DNA from: Cryptomeria japonica
Lineage: Eukaryota > Streptophyta > Pinopsida > Cupressales > Cupressaceae
Direction: 5' to 3'
Assembly: GCF_030272615.1 (NCBI RefSeq)
Contig: NC_081405.1
Coordinates: 25,312,272 to 25,376,271 of the forward strand
Length of the DNA stretch: 64,000 nucleotides
Part shown: positions 1 through 12,550 of the stretch, one piece after another
How positions within the stretch are numbered: position 1 is the first letter of the stretch
How the letters are laid out: each line of letters starts with the position of its first letter
The notes under the pieces: model-generated
Told to the model about the DNA's origin: nothing
The model's input: only the letters and a program-made list of their open reading frames with translations
Database searches by the model: none
Program-made: the position numbers and the translations under genes

Positions 1-1485
1 ATGTATATCTTGTGTAATGGTTTGCATCTCTTGTTTGGTTATCTCCATTTTCATCTATGATTTATCACTATTTTGCAATTGAATGCTTTGAATTTGCAAT
101 GTACTTTCACTTGTGAGTTATATCCTCTTTCTACATTTGGTATCAATCACTATTGTTTTGATTAGAGAGATGTGTGTCTTTATTTGAATGTGTGGTTGAA
201 TTTTTTATTGTAGTGGGAGTTTGTTGTGTTTGCTTGCAATTTCAGATCCAAGGTGATAAAGAATCATGGCTATTTCATCTCGGTTAGAGATTGAAAAGTT
301 CAATGGTATAGAGAATGAGATTTGAAGATAAAGATGGAAGCTATCTTAAAATAAATAGATCAACAGATTGCCATGAAAAGTGAGTTTAAACCAGAAAAAA
401 TATCAAATGAAGAATGGGTAAAAGTAGATAAAAAAGCATTTGAAACTATTTGTTAGTGTGTATCTAATTTTATTGAATATTTTTAATGAGAGTATTGCAT
501 ATAAACTATGGAATAGAATATGACATATATCAAACTAAGAGTCTCATTAACAAGCTATTTCTACAAAAAGGTTATTTTTCTTTAGATGAAAAGAAAAACA
601 CTTGAATTCATTTAATCTAATCTTGAGTCAGTTACAATTGTTTGATGTAAAGATAGATGAGGAGGATAAATATATTTTATTGTTATATTCATTACTCGTG
701 TCTTGGGATAATTTTGTACTTGCAATAAGTGGTTCTTTTATAGAATATTTGAAGTTGGATGTCCTCATTGCTACCTTTCTTTCACATGAAATGAGGAATT
801 TAGAGGGACTAAGAATGTATTGTTGGTGCAAGAAAGACCTAAGAAGAGAAGTAATGACAAGAAGGATGATAAGAATGGGTCTAAGGACCATTCTAAGTTA
901 AAGGGAAGGTCTAAAACACCTAGTAAGAGTACATTGAAATGTTGGAACTATAGTAAACAATGACATCTCAAAAAAGAATGTAAAAATAAAATTAAAAAAT
1001 TAATATTCATCTACAAAATAAATCCTCTATTAATGAAGCTACTTATGCACTTATAATTTTGTCTAACATGACTTTTGATGATTTTTGGTCAAAAGATAAG
1101 GGTGAATCCTACCACCACTCCCCACAAGGATGAGTTTAAAATATATTTATCTTATGATGGTGGGGAAGTGGTTGTCAAAGATAACGACACACGAAAGAAT
1201 GTGAGCCAAAGAGAAGTAAAATTAATTTTCAATGATGAGAATGAAAACATGCAAACGTGTATTGCATTTCGTTGGTTAAAAAAGTTTTTGTATTTAAAAT
1301 GATCTATTCATGGGTGCATGTTACTCTTGAGAAGAATGGTTACAAATCAAGAAAATGGGATTTGGTGTTAGCTAGGAGCACTGAGTGTGGTACCCTATTT
1401 AGACTTGATGCATCTACATTTTGTAACTCTATTAATGTAACTAATAACTTTGTATCTTATAAATTGTGGCACCATTGAATGGATC
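1..1485 (+). mobile_element. Copia (Ty1) retrotransposon fossil, gag side
   Basis: A decayed Ty1/Copia fragment. A gag-like start (reading MAISSRLEIEKFNG) lies near 265. Gag-domain similarity follows around 300-900, for example ILSQLQLFDVKIDEEDKYILL. A zinc-knuckle-like segment (CWNYSKQ..HLKKECKNK) lies near 940-985, and a GAG-pre-integrase-like stretch ending in LWHH near 1260-1475. The first 265 bases carry no recognised feature and may be leader or LTR remains. No RT or RNase H follows. The copy is broken many times and is old. Family assignment is from recalled Copia signatures. Confidence 0.75.
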
Positions 1486-1520
1486 ATATGTTGACAAGAG
1501 ACACTGCATTGATATTCAGA

Positions 1521-2550
1521 TGTTGTCATTGATGGCAACTAATGTCAGATATGTCATCCGCAGTTCATAATTTATTCCGGAAGATTGATTGAGGTCCGGT
1601 GAGGTCCGGTGAGAAGAACGGGACATCCGACATAGTGTATAGTGTTATGGTTGGTGGATCTTTTGTGTTGAGTATTTTGTGTTGCAGACCTCGGAGAAGC
1701 ATTGTGGACGTGTAATATGTCGTATTCCAGGTTTATGGTCTCTAGTGTTGAGTTTTGAGTAAGTTGGAAGATCTGGTAGACAGGTTTTCAAGTAAAATAG
1801 TGTTCATTGATAGGAACATGTGGAGATTCATTGTGCGGATCTTGTGGATCGATTTTGGCAATTGTTTGTGTGTTTGAGGATGTTAAGCCGACATATGGGA
1901 AGCGTGTGGACAATTTGTTTTGGTCCGCATATGCATTGGAGTTTGATTTGAGCCGACTTGAATACATGTTTCATCTTTTGTGTTGTGTTCTTGAGGCCGA
2001 CATCATGATTACCTAAATTGATGTTGCAGATATATAAGACCGATTAATATGGTCATTTTTGGTATCGATGGTTGTGTGGAAGTGTGTATGAGCAATTGTG
2101 TGCAGTTTCACATGCGCTACCAAAGGATTTGTGCTCCGGAATTTAGGAGAACAACATAACAAAGCAGTGTTGTAGAACAAAATATTGTGTGCTTAACCAA
2201 AACTGTTTTTGGCATTTGTAGATGATGTTTATCAGTTCAAACATTCCAATTATTATTTGTAATCATTTGTAAGGTAGTGTGCTTTTCGAGGTTATAGCCC
2301 TTATTGTAACTCTAGACAGTGTGCTTGAATGCATGTGCATTCCCCTCATGTAATATTACATCTAACAAGGTATATTAATATTGTGGGTCTCAATCCCGCC
2401 ATGGTTTTTCCCTTAACCAAGTTTCCAAGTAAAAAAATTGGTGTTATAGCATTGTGGTTATTTGCTTTGTGATTTTGCACCCTAATTTTTTTCATTTGCA
2501 TTAAGTGTTTTAAAGGATAGATTAAGAATGTTAAAAATTGCAAAACACTG
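1521..2550 (+). mobile_element. Copia-type LTR remnant
   Basis: The stretch begins TGTTGTCATTGATGGCAA, a common Copia LTR start. Its right part, around 2370-2450, has the GTGGGTCTCAATCCCGCCATGG and CCAAGTTTCCAAGTAAAAAA type sequences seen in Copia LTRs. The right end near 2547-2560 (AAAACACTGATTCAC) is approximate. A 10-bp tandem GAGGTCCGGT x2 lies near 1591-1610. No target-site duplication was found, so it may be a solo or truncated LTR. Confidence 0.5.
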
Positions 2551-2760
2551 ATTCACAAATTAGCAAAGGCTAGATTATTAAAAATATTCCTCCAAATAGT
2601 AATCACACACTCTTCCTTTTTTGTCTCCATCAAGAGATAAACATCATGAACAAGATAAATCACCAAAGCGAGGTCCTATAATCACAAGGTTTGGAAGAGG
2701 CCAAAGATAGGTGGGATAGTCAACACCACCAATAAACAACTTAGTTTTTGGTTCTTCTTT

Positions 2761-2794
2761 GAGGGGTTGAGAAATGTGAGGGGTTGAGAAATGT
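2761..2794. repeat. 17-bp tandem duplication
   Basis: GAGGGGTTGAGAAATGT occurs twice, back to back, with no mismatch. Confidence 0.9.
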
Positions 2795-2920
2795 GTGATA
2801 TATAGTGTCCATGAGTAATTTGATTATCTATGTTGATTGCATGTCAAAAGCACTGAGAAAATATGTTTTTATATTATAGTATTTGACAGATTGGGCCAAT
2901 CACAATTATACATAAGTCAA

Positions 2921-3160
2921 TTAATTCATTTATATCATTATTCTTTTGTTACAAAAGAAAAGTATGCTGTTTGCTTAAATAATTTAAGTCATCATGTTTT
3001 GAGTCCACATTAGGCCTGAGCTGTTTTGTATTCCAGTGGGCTGTTTTTAATTTATTAATATCATTATTCTCTTGTTACAAAAGAAAAGCATGATGTTTGT
3101 CATTATGATTTTAAGCCCTTCTTAGGCCTGAGTAATTTTGCCTTCCAATGGCGTTTTTTT
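2921..3160. repeat. Diverged tandem duplication of about 120 bp
   Basis: Both halves run ATATCATTATTC, then TTGTTACAAAAGAAAAG, then TTTAAG, TTAGGCCTGAG, TTCCAGTGG or TTCCAATGG, and TTTTT. The second copy starts near 3050. They differ by scattered substitutions and small indels, so the duplication is old. Confidence 0.75.
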
Positions 3161-4569
3161 CCCTAATAATGTTGGATCTCGAACTCATGAAAAAAAAACT
3201 TTCAAATTTCTTTAAAAAAATTGTTCGACTCCTACACTTCTCATTAATTATTTTTGCATGTAAACAATTTGGTTCATGGCTGGCTTTAATCCATGGTATT
3301 GGAACTCAATTATAATTTATTGACTACATATTGGTGTTTGGAGTAAGAGAAAATGCAAGTTGTTTTGCAAGTTGGGTGAGTGCAGGTTGGGTCGGTGTTC
3401 AAGTGCTGCAAAAGTTAAAAAGTAGTGGGAAATTTTTTCCACATGTATAAATTATTGTGTTATAGTTAACTTTACACTTTTTATGTGTTATAGTTATTGT
3501 GTTTAGTTTAACTTACACTTTTTGTTTAATTATATCCATATTCATTTATGATTTATCATGCTTTCACTTAAAAATTATATTATTTTATGTAGCCTACATA
3601 ACCAAGGGGACATAGCCTCCCCAAGCTGTCCAATAAAAAAGGTAGCCTCCCCAAGCTGACTTCGTCCAAATGTAGCTGTTACAACTACATGAAATATTGT
3701 AAGACTGATTTCGTACACGTAACCTTCGTTATATGAAACATTATACATTTCAGACTTCCAAATACAAAATGGACATTTATTTATCTACAACAACTATGAT
3801 TTTGAGGTGACTCATCATGCAATTTGTCAAAATAACAATGTTTTAGTGAAGCATTCTAAAATCAATACTGTAAAAAAGACAAATGGTAAATGGTAGCTTT
3901 CTTTCAAAATATAGTTAAAGAAATCTCTTAAAAAATCGCTATTAAAACAATACCCACTTAAAACTACAAATTTGTTCCCAATTCTCGTCAATGAGAAATT
4001 ATCTACAGATGCATCCAACCTATCCTTGCTGAAACGTGGGCTCAGTAAAACGTGTGGTTGATACGATGATAACGTAAGCTACTCTGTAAACTAAACAGAA
4101 ACCTGACCAAAATACCTTTCCATCCACAGCTAAGAAAATCTTTTGACAATGCAAGACTCATAATAGCCGTAAAGAGCAAGCTCACAGCTTAGAAATTGTG
4201 GCACACATCAATAGCTTAGCCCTCATCATATTGGCCGCTATGAAATTTTACTCTACCCCCCATCCAAGGCCCAGAAATTATTCTGTAGACTGCCCCACAA
4301 CTTGAAAATTGCTGATAACTTAATTCAACATTTGTGCTAAACATAGCTTGAAAATTGTGAGACAATACATACGATATTTGTTCTTTACGCTTATAAAAAT
4401 TCAAAAGAACAGACTGTAAGCCAGGGGAAATGTTAGACAATAGATACGAGTGCTAAATGTCCCTTCCATTGAATATCAAAACTTCAAAAGCTCTCTTATG
4501 CTGACCGATAAAGGAGTAGTGGTTTGTAGATTTAAATAAGGCAAGTTTCAAGAGTCATGGGCAAACATT

Positions 4570-4825
4570 GAAACTACACAAAATAAGTCCTACCATAACA
4601 AATAATGATCAAACCTCTCACCAAGCAGTAATTTTTTTTTATTGCAAGACCATGAGCCCATGAGCCTCCAAGCTAAACTAAATGTTCAGAACTGTGCAGA
4701 TTCTGAAAGTTCACAACTATACGTAACAAGTTCTACCATAACAAATAAGGAATAAACCTCTCACCAAGCAGTAATTTTTTTATTGCAAGACCATGTGCCT
4801 TCAAGTGAAACTAAATGTTCATGAA
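4570..4825. repeat. Tandem duplication downstream of CPN60A, period about 144 bp
   Basis: The phrases TACCATAACAAATAA, AAACCTCTCACCAAGCAG, TAATTTTTTT, TATTGCAAGACCATG and AAACTAAATGTTCA appear in the same order in both copies, starting near 4585 and 4729. It lies 240-490 bp beyond the stop codon of the chaperonin gene on the minus strand, so it may be inside or just past the 3' untranslated region. Confidence 0.75.
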
Positions 4826-5061
4826 TCTGTAGGAAACTAGGAATACAGGGAATAACAATGAGACCACCAGTAAGGATAATTGATTGCTTTCGAATACTCT
4901 AATAATTCTCTTGCTACACAAATCACAAATGATTTGTATATATTATATTCTCTCCCAAAATTGAGAAGCCTCTCATCTTCTGAGAAGCACTTGAATGTTT
5001 CAGTGAGTGGAAACATACACCCAGTTCCCACTTCTATTTTTCAACATTCTAAATTAAATGT
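4826..5061 (-). other. Probable 3' untranslated region of CPN60A
   Basis: This is AT-rich sequence directly after the TAG stop (5064-5062, minus strand). No other gene signal lies here. I cannot fix the polyadenylation site. Confidence 0.45.
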
Positions 5062-8000
5062 CTAAATGGTCATACCTCCTGGCATTGCAGGAGCTGCAGA
5101 TTTCGGTTTAGGCTTTTCTACAACAATTGCCTGGGTTGTCAGAACCATACCGGCAACAGAAGAAGCATTTTGCAGTGCACACCTCGTTACTTTAGCAGGG
5201 TCTATCACACCAACATCAAGAAGGTTTTCATATTTGTCCGTCATTGCATTATATCCGATCTCCCATTCACTTGATAGAAGTTTCTCAACCACAACATCAC
5301 CTTCAACACCCGCATTATCTGCAATTAATGCAGCTGGGGCCAAAAGTGCCTGCAACAAAATTGTGTCAGATACAACTTCAGGGAATAAATAACATCCTGA
5401 GCGAAATTTTTGTGATTGAACATGTTTAAGGCATAAAACAATGTAGTTAATTTAATTCAAGCAATCAGCTTTTATCTACCTTTTGTATAATATCAGCACC
5501 AAGTCTCTCCTCTGGATCTTCCATGGATTGTTTTATTGCTGTTACAAATGTCGATAAATGAACATAAGCTGCTCCTCCTCCCGGAACAATCCCTTCCTCA
5601 ATGGCTGCAAAGGTGGCATTTTTGGCATCCTCGATCCTGAGTTTTTTATCTTCGAGTTCGGTCTCTGTTGCAGCTCCAACCTGACATGTAAATTAATCAT
5701 ATACAAAGGTTAAAAACTCTTAAAGTTTATCAGTAAGTACATAACTCCCACACTACAAACACCGATTTCCTGTGACAAGACATTCATAGAATATAGTCTA
5801 AAAATGGACTGAAATAGCACCTTGATAACAGCAACTCCTCCAGACAACTTTGCAATTCTTTCTGATAATTTTTCTGTGTCATAGACAGAATCTGTCTCTG
5901 CCAATTCTTTCTTAAGTTGAGCAATTCTTGCTTGAATTTCGTCTTTGGATGCAGCATCAGCTATAATGGTTGTTGTGTCTTTAGTTATAGTTATTTTTCT
6001 TGCAATTCCAAGCTGCTCCTCTGTGGCATCCTCGACCTTCATGCCCAAATCAGCAGCTATGAACTCCGAACCTGTATAAACAGGCTTCCTTTAACGTCTC
6101 TGGAACAATTGTAAATGCCAGCCCCTAAACTTTTTTTCCTATAGTCTGGCAACCTATGCTTCATTCATTAACATTATTTAGTGGATAGAAATTATATCCA
6201 GATACCTAAGTTTAATTTAAGAATTTAAAAGGCACATGAAGTGTCATGAAGGTAAGACCCCTACCAGAACAACAATGGTGAGAAACCTATCACAAACAAG
6301 TCTTTGATGATTTATGTACAACCAACAGCAACACACAAATCTACCGGTAACATATGTATCAACGGTTGTAACAACAATTTCTTAGTTAAATGCGTCTTGA
6401 ACTCTATAAGTAGAACTATTTTTTATTATACAGTGCTACAATTGAAAAAATTTCAGTCCTAAGCTTAAAAAAAATAGAGAAAACTAGAAACAGGAAAGCG
6501 CAAAAAAATGATAGCTAAAAATTAGTAGAAACAGCTGGGAATTTCACAAAAAATGGAAGCCTCCTCAGGTAATTGAGTTCAAAAGGCAAAGACATGCAGT
6601 TTCTCATGCAATAATGGTTTCTCTATCAACAATGAAAAGGCACATGCTACCCAATCCGCTAGAGACAATTTCCATGCAAATCATTACTGCGGTTTTCCTC
6701 TACTTCAATAAATGCACAAATATGCAACCCTGTACGTTACCGGTGAGAATAGCAATATCTTGGAGAACAGCCTTCCGTCTCTCTCCAAAGCTAGGAGCTT
6801 TAATAGCAGCAACGTTAATTACTCCTCTTAATTTATTGACAACCAATGTAGCCAATGCCTCCCCTGTAAGATCTTCTGCTACTATAAGTAAAGGTGCTCT
6901 CAACTGAGTGGTTTTTTCCAGTACAGGCACAATATCCTTGATGGTGCTAATTTTTTGATCAGTGACCAAGACTCGAGCATTTTCAAATTCTACAATCAAT
7001 TTTTCTGGATTTGTCACAAATTGGGGAGATATATAACCCCTGTCAATCTGCACGAGTATAGGGGTGTAAATAATTTATACAAATACTTATATAAAGCATA
7101 TTTTAAATAGCAAGAACAACAAAATACGTATCTAGCCTTACCTCCATCCCTTCCTCAACTTCAACCGTGGTCTCAAATGAGGATGAAGACTCAATAGATA
7201 AAACCCCATCTGGGCCAACCTTATCAATTGCATCAGCGATCATGGTTCCAACAAAATCATCGTTCCCAGCAGAGATTGTTGCTATAGCTGCATAGAAGAT
7301 ATTACATTTGTTAGAAAGCATAGACAAGCTAGGATTCACACCCAGAACAATGTCTTCAAACAGAAGCCTTATAAGGCTATTTCAGATATAAGCGCGGAAT
7401 TTGAAATAAAATTAATCCACCACTCGGTAGTGTACCTTTGATGTCATCTCGACCTTTAACAGGCCTGGCCTTCTTCTCCAGCTCCTCCACAAGACCCAGT
7501 ACCGTCTTGTCAATTCCTTTCTTGACAGCTACTGGGTTTGCTCCAGACGTAACATTTAGAAGTCCTAGCTTTATGATCGCCCGTGCCAAAATAGAAGCAG
7601 TTGTTGTCCCATCACCAGCTGAGTCATTTGTCTTACTAGCAACCTGACAAGGCACTAGATTTCAGATGACTAATAAATACGTCCAAATCTTTAGCTTAAA
7701 GAGTGAACCTCATATATTTTCACGGTCAGAGAACTCTACTAGTTTACATTTGCGCGGACTTGGTCTCAAATAAATGCTTATATCTATTGTATTAAGCAAA
7801 CAATCAGATAAGGGAAAACCGCATAAAAAACTAATGTTCACTAATGTCATGAAAAATGTGACACACCATTCACCACCGTTTACCAAAAAAGGATAAATTA
7901 GAGAGTAGGAGCAATTCTCATATTTATATGGCGGTACATCAAAACCTTCTCCGCAATGAAGTAAATTATCTAAGGTTATTTAATAGATCACTCCTTAGTC

Positions 8001-9199
8001 AGCATGCCTCTTTGGAATATGAGGTCCCCTTTAATATACAACAGGCTCTCCACTTGTTAGGTTTCAATACCGCGAACGATTGCAGTAAGAGAACAGGTAC
8101 TACTGATAGAAAGGTAAAAGTAAAGGATGTAATTCAGGTGTTGAAATGTTGTAACCTTAAGTTTTTTATCTCATGACCATGTTCATCTTAGGCCCTGAGG
8201 AGCTCCTTGTTTGCTTTGTTACAAAACCAAATACAGTAATATCAACTATTAAGAATATAACCAAGTTCTTACAACAGTAGTGAATAACAGCTTATGAACT
8301 CATTGCCGTGTATCAGTTGAGATGAACTATATCTACAATGCAAACGCTAGCTGCTATGCTGAATTCATCTTCCTCTAAAGTGCATCTGTAATGAAATGTC
8401 TAAAATGTCCAGATTCCATAAAATGCATCAATACAAATACCTGTTTGATATTGGTGAGTACAATTCTTTTTGCAAGATACTTTTTTTTCAATGTATTTGC
8501 CCCTTCCCAGCCACCAGATCAGTTGCAACTTTTGTATTCAAACCCAACCCAATAAACCACCCCACAGAAACCTCATTAAATAAAAGAATAAATACCTCTC
8601 GGATTAAAGCAGCCCCTGCATTCTCCATGGGGTTAGGAAGCTCAATGGCGCGAGCAATGGTGACTCCGTCATTTACCACCTTCGGCATCCCAAATTCGTC
8701 CAACACAACATTCCGCCCTGTTTCATAACATAGAGATAAACCCCAGAGTGTAATAAATCACAAAAACCTAACGAAGCAAAGAGAAATGAAGAACAAAAAC
8801 AGCACAATACAAGAGAAGTATAAGAGAAATACCTCGAGGCCCCAATGTAACACCCACGGCATCGGCTAGTTTATCAATACCAGCCTGCATAGCTGCACGA
8901 GAATCCTGGTCGAACATGATGTCCTTCGCCGCAGCTCTGACCAACAACCTCTGCTTTCTCCTCTGCGTTGAGCTTTTCACTGCAATACTGCCAGAGCCGC
9001 CTATCAATCTCCCACTGATGGCCGGCATTCTTCTTCCAAGCGCATCCTGCAAAACACACAGCACGCAGCTTTGGCTTCAAAACCCTTGAAAACCCCACAG
9101 TAAACCCTTAAATAACGAAAAGATACGCACTGGTTTGGCTATGGAGTGAAATGGGTGTGGTGCCATGGCCGCCTTCATCACCAACGCATTGGTCGCCAT
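5062..9199 (-). CDS. CPN60A: Chloroplast chaperonin 60 subunit alpha (Cpn60-alpha), complete, nine exons
   Basis: This is a subunit of the plastid GroEL-type chaperonin, which folds imported and plastid-made proteins including Rubisco large subunit. Exons, minus strand: 9199-9131, 9046-8833, 8717-8596, 7643-7436, 7287-7142, 7047-6741, 6071-5821, 5680-5480, 5349-5062. All introns are GT-AG; the largest are intron 3 (952 bp) and intron 6 (669 bp). The phases join cleanly into 601 residues plus TAG, close to the 586 of Arabidopsis as I recall it. Residues 1 to about 60 are a Ser/Arg/Ala-rich transit peptide ending near LLVRA. ATP-site motifs are present: GPRGRNVVLD (ending D101), AGDGTTT (144-150, with D146), PGGG (472-475) and D457 (GroEL D398 equivalent). 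The alpha rather than beta assignment rests on [31 protein letters not shown] and the VEKPKPK tail. One oddity is KAPSFGERR, with Ser339 where GroEL has Gly. The start is the first in-frame ATG (9199-9197). Confidence 0.96.
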
Positions 9200-9884
9200 A
9201 ACAAATCACGCTTCAACACACTCGACTTCTCTTACTCGTTATGCCGCTCTGCGTTTTGCAATACTGAGTAATATGCCAAGGGCTGAATAAAATGGATTTG
9301 GATAAGAAGATGCTAAATGAGAGAGCCGGCCGAACACAGCGGCAGGTCATATGCAAAGGGGGCTTAGCTTCTGTAGCTCTCGCTGTCGAAGGAACCCCAA
9401 AGCTTTTCTCGAGCCCCAGGGTCACATGGATAGGGATTATCATTAGGTGGGGCAGGCGTAGAAACGGAGAGAAGTTTCGGGAAGGTTAAAAGTTATTGGA
9501 GGGTGTTCTAAGCGACCGGTCACATTGTGGGGCTCCCCTCAGAAGTTTCTGGACTCGCCCTTTCAGAGGCTCACATTTAGTCGTTAAAAACAAATATGAA
9601 GAATTCTCTAGACTGCCTGACAAATCAGACAATTTTTTCTCATACCTAAAACCACTAATTTAATACTTTGCCCCTTTTTTTTAAGGTTAGTGATAGCAAT
9701 ATTTGAAATTGTTATTGTTAATTATTAATTAAATTAAATTAATCATATTGTATTTGATAGAGTGGCTGAAATTATTTTCCAACTTGTTAATTTAGGAGTA
9801 ATAAATTTGGTTTGTTTTGAATTTAATTGGGTTTAATTTGGTAAATAATTAAATAATAATGAAAGTTGGATAATGTAAAAATAA
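9200..9884 (-). promoter_or_regulatory. Upstream region of CPN60A
   Basis: This sequence lies between the CPN60A start codon and the left end of element A. It must hold the promoter and 5' untranslated region of the chaperonin gene unless a leader intron skips it. I see no convincing TATA box. The part next to the gene (9200-9560) is GC-richer; from about 9590 it turns strongly AT-rich. Element A inserted about 685 bp upstream of the ATG. Confidence 0.45.
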
Positions 9885-11442
9885 TGTAGATACCTAAAAG
9901 TTGCACAATGAATTAACTGAATTTTATTCATTTAATTATCCCTAATTCTTCCAATTAATTAAATTAAGATTTAATTAATATCTTTATTCTTCTAATTAGC
10001 CTATTAATCAAATTAAAGATTCGATTAAATCCATTTCCTCTAGCCTAACCTATTAATTAAACTAAAGTTTGATTAAGTACCCTTAGCCATTTAATTGAAT
10101 AAATCTTATTTATTTAATTAAAATCTCATTTTTTATAAAATTCACATTTAATTAAAATCTCTTTTGCATTTAAATAAATCAAAATTTATTTATAAATCCC
10201 CCCACTTGCAAAATCCTACTAATAAAAGTTGCAACCCCTTTTTGGCTAAATTAAATCATTTTAATTTACCAAAATTACCTATTTTCCCTCACCCACTTGC
10301 AAAATCCTACATTCCCCTAATCATTCTTCTAGAAGCCTTCTAATCCTATCCTAATTGTGTCCTATTCTCCTAATCATGTCTCATCCCTAAAATTGGGGTA
10401 GTCACTTCTCCAAATTTGGAAGAAAGTCTTCAAAATGCATTTAAGACTTTATCTATTTCAACAAGTTAACTTGTCGAGTCTTCCAAACATGTAAGGCTCG
10501 TACATAAATCACTAATGGTTTTCCTCTTTGAGCAAGTTACCCTCCAAAGTCTTCAAAAGGCATTTAATGCCTCTTAGAAACCCACACCCCTTAGCCATGA
10601 TGGTTGTCCCTTAACGATTTACCCATGTTGCACAAGAGTTTACCTATTGGGTAAAAGCATGCCTCCCTGGTTAATGGCATTATCCATGATGTCACTCCTT
10701 GAGGTTATCCCTAATTGCTTGATTAGCATCTAATGCTTATTTAGCATCTCCTCAAGCCCTCTCAAGGTGACATTTGTCAACTTGGATTGGATTGAATCTA
10801 TCCCATGGATTGATAATTTTCAATCCTAGCCCTTGTTGAGATTGTTCAATCTCAACCATCCATTTCTCTATTTTCCCTATATAGAGAGACCATTCCTTCT
10901 TCAATTCATCAAGTCTTTTGTGCATCAAAATTATAGTCATTTTGCAGGTTAAGGATCTCAATCAAGTCATATTCAAGCATCCAAGCATTAGCATCATAGC
11001 ATTTTAGCTTTAGTTAGCATGTTTTAGGACATCATCTAGCTCAATTGCATTTATTTTCATAGCATCTTATCTTCATCTAGCTTAAATACATCATCTTAGC
11101 TTTCAATTTGGAATATACTTTGCCTCCTAATCACCTAGCTTGCATCCTTCATTTTCATCTTCATCTCTTAGCACTCACTAGAATCCTAGTTGCATCCATT
11201 TCGATTCTAGTAACATTTTTCATATAACTCGTTCTCTAGGTTGTCATCTTGAGGATCAAGTGCTCTTCCAAGTGAGGGCCACTTTGAATCTTAGAGATCT
11301 TTAGAGATAGAGGAGAATGAGGCGATTTTAGAGTTTTTAATCTATTCATGTGTTTTGATTTCTAACATCTAATGCAATGTGTCATTGGTGTGTTTGAAGT
11401 ATTTTCCCTCTTGCATGTGGAAGACCACATTTCTAGCATATA
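9885..11442 (+). repeat. 5' LTR of element A
   Basis: It starts TGTAGATACCTAAAAGTTGC and ends ...TTTCTAGCATATA just before the primer-binding site. It matches the 3' copy at 48985-52331 in the same orientation apart from the LINE in that copy. It contains many AATTAA blocks in its first 350 bp and a TATATAGAGAG segment near 10880 that may be promoter-like. Its phrase CCCTCACCCACTTGCAAAATCCTAC also occurs in the LTRs of family B, so the A and B LTRs share ancestry over part of their length. Confidence 0.88.
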
Positions 11443-11447
11443 TCAAT

Positions 11448-11465
11448 TGGCGCCCACTGTGGGGC
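11448..11465 (+). other. Primer-binding site of element A
   Basis: TGGCGCCCACTGTGGGGC lies six bases after the LTR end. It is nearly the same as the B site (TGGTGCCCACTGTGGGGC), which supports a shared tRNA primer. I do not assign the tRNA. Confidence 0.7.
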
Positions 11466-11529
11466 TCACATCCCTGAATTTAATATTTTTGTAAGTTTTT
11501 GTGTTGTGAGAAATCGCAGGTTCCGCTTT

Positions 11530-11800
11530 AGCACGAAAGCTCGTACGAGATTTTGTTAGTTATAGTGTGATTCTGTTTATTTAGTCGTATGGGAAGCTAA
11601 GAATTGTCATACGAGATTCTACTAGTTATCATGTGATTCTATTTCCTTTGTCATATAGGCAAGTGAGAATTATTGTATGGTCTATTAGGAAAGCTCGTAT
11701 GAGCTTATACTTACTCGTATGACAAACAGAGAGGCTTTTTTAGGAGTTTTCTAATATGAATGCTCGTACGAGTTTCTACTTACTCGTATGAAAAAAAAGA
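11530..11800 (+). repeat. Array of degenerate palindromic motif CTCGTACGAG in the A leader
   Basis: About eight copies occur within 270 bp just after the primer-binding site: CTCGTACGAG (twice), CTCGTATGAG, CATACGAG, AGTCGTATG and ACTCGTATGA (twice) among them. The perfect form is a 10-bp palindrome. Its position matches the TAGCGCAT array of element B. Confidence 0.7.
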
Positions 11801-12299
11801 TAGGTTTTTTTAGGAGTTTTCTTATATGAATTTGTTGATGGCTTAGGTGGATGGATGCAAAAGATATGATATGAACCAAGACTTGAAATTAGGCTTGTGG
11901 AAGGACAATATATATGGAATATAACATTTAAGTATAAGTGGCTTTCCCTCTTCTATTTTCTCTTTCTTATACTTTAAGTTATATTTCATATATATTGTCT
12001 AGATGTTTGAGACGGGTTTCGGACCTCCAAGAGTTATAATGCAAAATCTAGTTTTTGAAGGATTTCCCAATTTCAAACACTCAAATTTTAAAACATTTCA
12101 GGATCAGGAGTGAAAAAAAATTGTAACTAAGATTTGAAATTAGGCTTGTGCAAGCCCACCAAGAGATTTGATATTTCACTAACTTTTTCTTCTTGCGGGT
12201 TTTAACAATTTGATGCAGGTTTGAAGGAGTTAAATTAGGATTTGATTTTAGTTTTTCTAACTTTTTTCCTAAAGTTGGTTTAAATTGAACTCATTTTAT

Positions 12300-12550
12300 T
12301 TTCAAGGTTAAAAGAACCTCACAATCTTCAATTGGTACTCTAAAAAGAACCACATCTTTTCATTTGGGAAATTAAAAAGAACCACATTGCAAGGATAAAA
12401 TTTATAACAAACTTCAAACATTTCTTTTGCAAGTTAAAGTTCACATTTCAATTTGGGTTCTAAAAAGAACAAGACAAACTTTCTACTTTCTTGCAAAGGT
12501 TAAAATTCACAATCAACATTTACTTGCAAGATTAAAAAGAATAATCCACA
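12300..12550 (+). repeat. Interspersed TAAAAAGAACCACA motif in the A leader
   Basis: TAAAAAGAAC or close variants recur about six times, often followed by CACA or CTCA. The same motif recurs in the B leader at 20880-21080. No coding frame explains it. Confidence 0.65.

Larger units (their letters stand above)
2551..4569. other. AT-rich spacer, no gene seen
   Basis: Apart from the small repeats listed separately I see no coding signature, RNA gene or element ends on either strand. Near 3607-3657 the phrase TAGCCTCCCCAAGCTG occurs twice within about 40 bp, another small local duplication. Confidence 0.6.

Noticed and set aside
5066-5392. Plus-strand open frame of 108 codons
   Set aside because: It is the complement of the last CPN60A exon and the end of its intron; the minus strand has the conserved chaperonin sequence.
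9292-9489. Small plus-strand frame next to the CPN60A start
   Set aside because: No similarity or gene context; it overlaps the likely chaperonin promoter region.
11448-11465. tRNA gene
   Set aside because: The tRNA-like matches at the primer-binding sites are short complements of tRNA 3' ends; no full cloverleaf was seen anywhere in the window.
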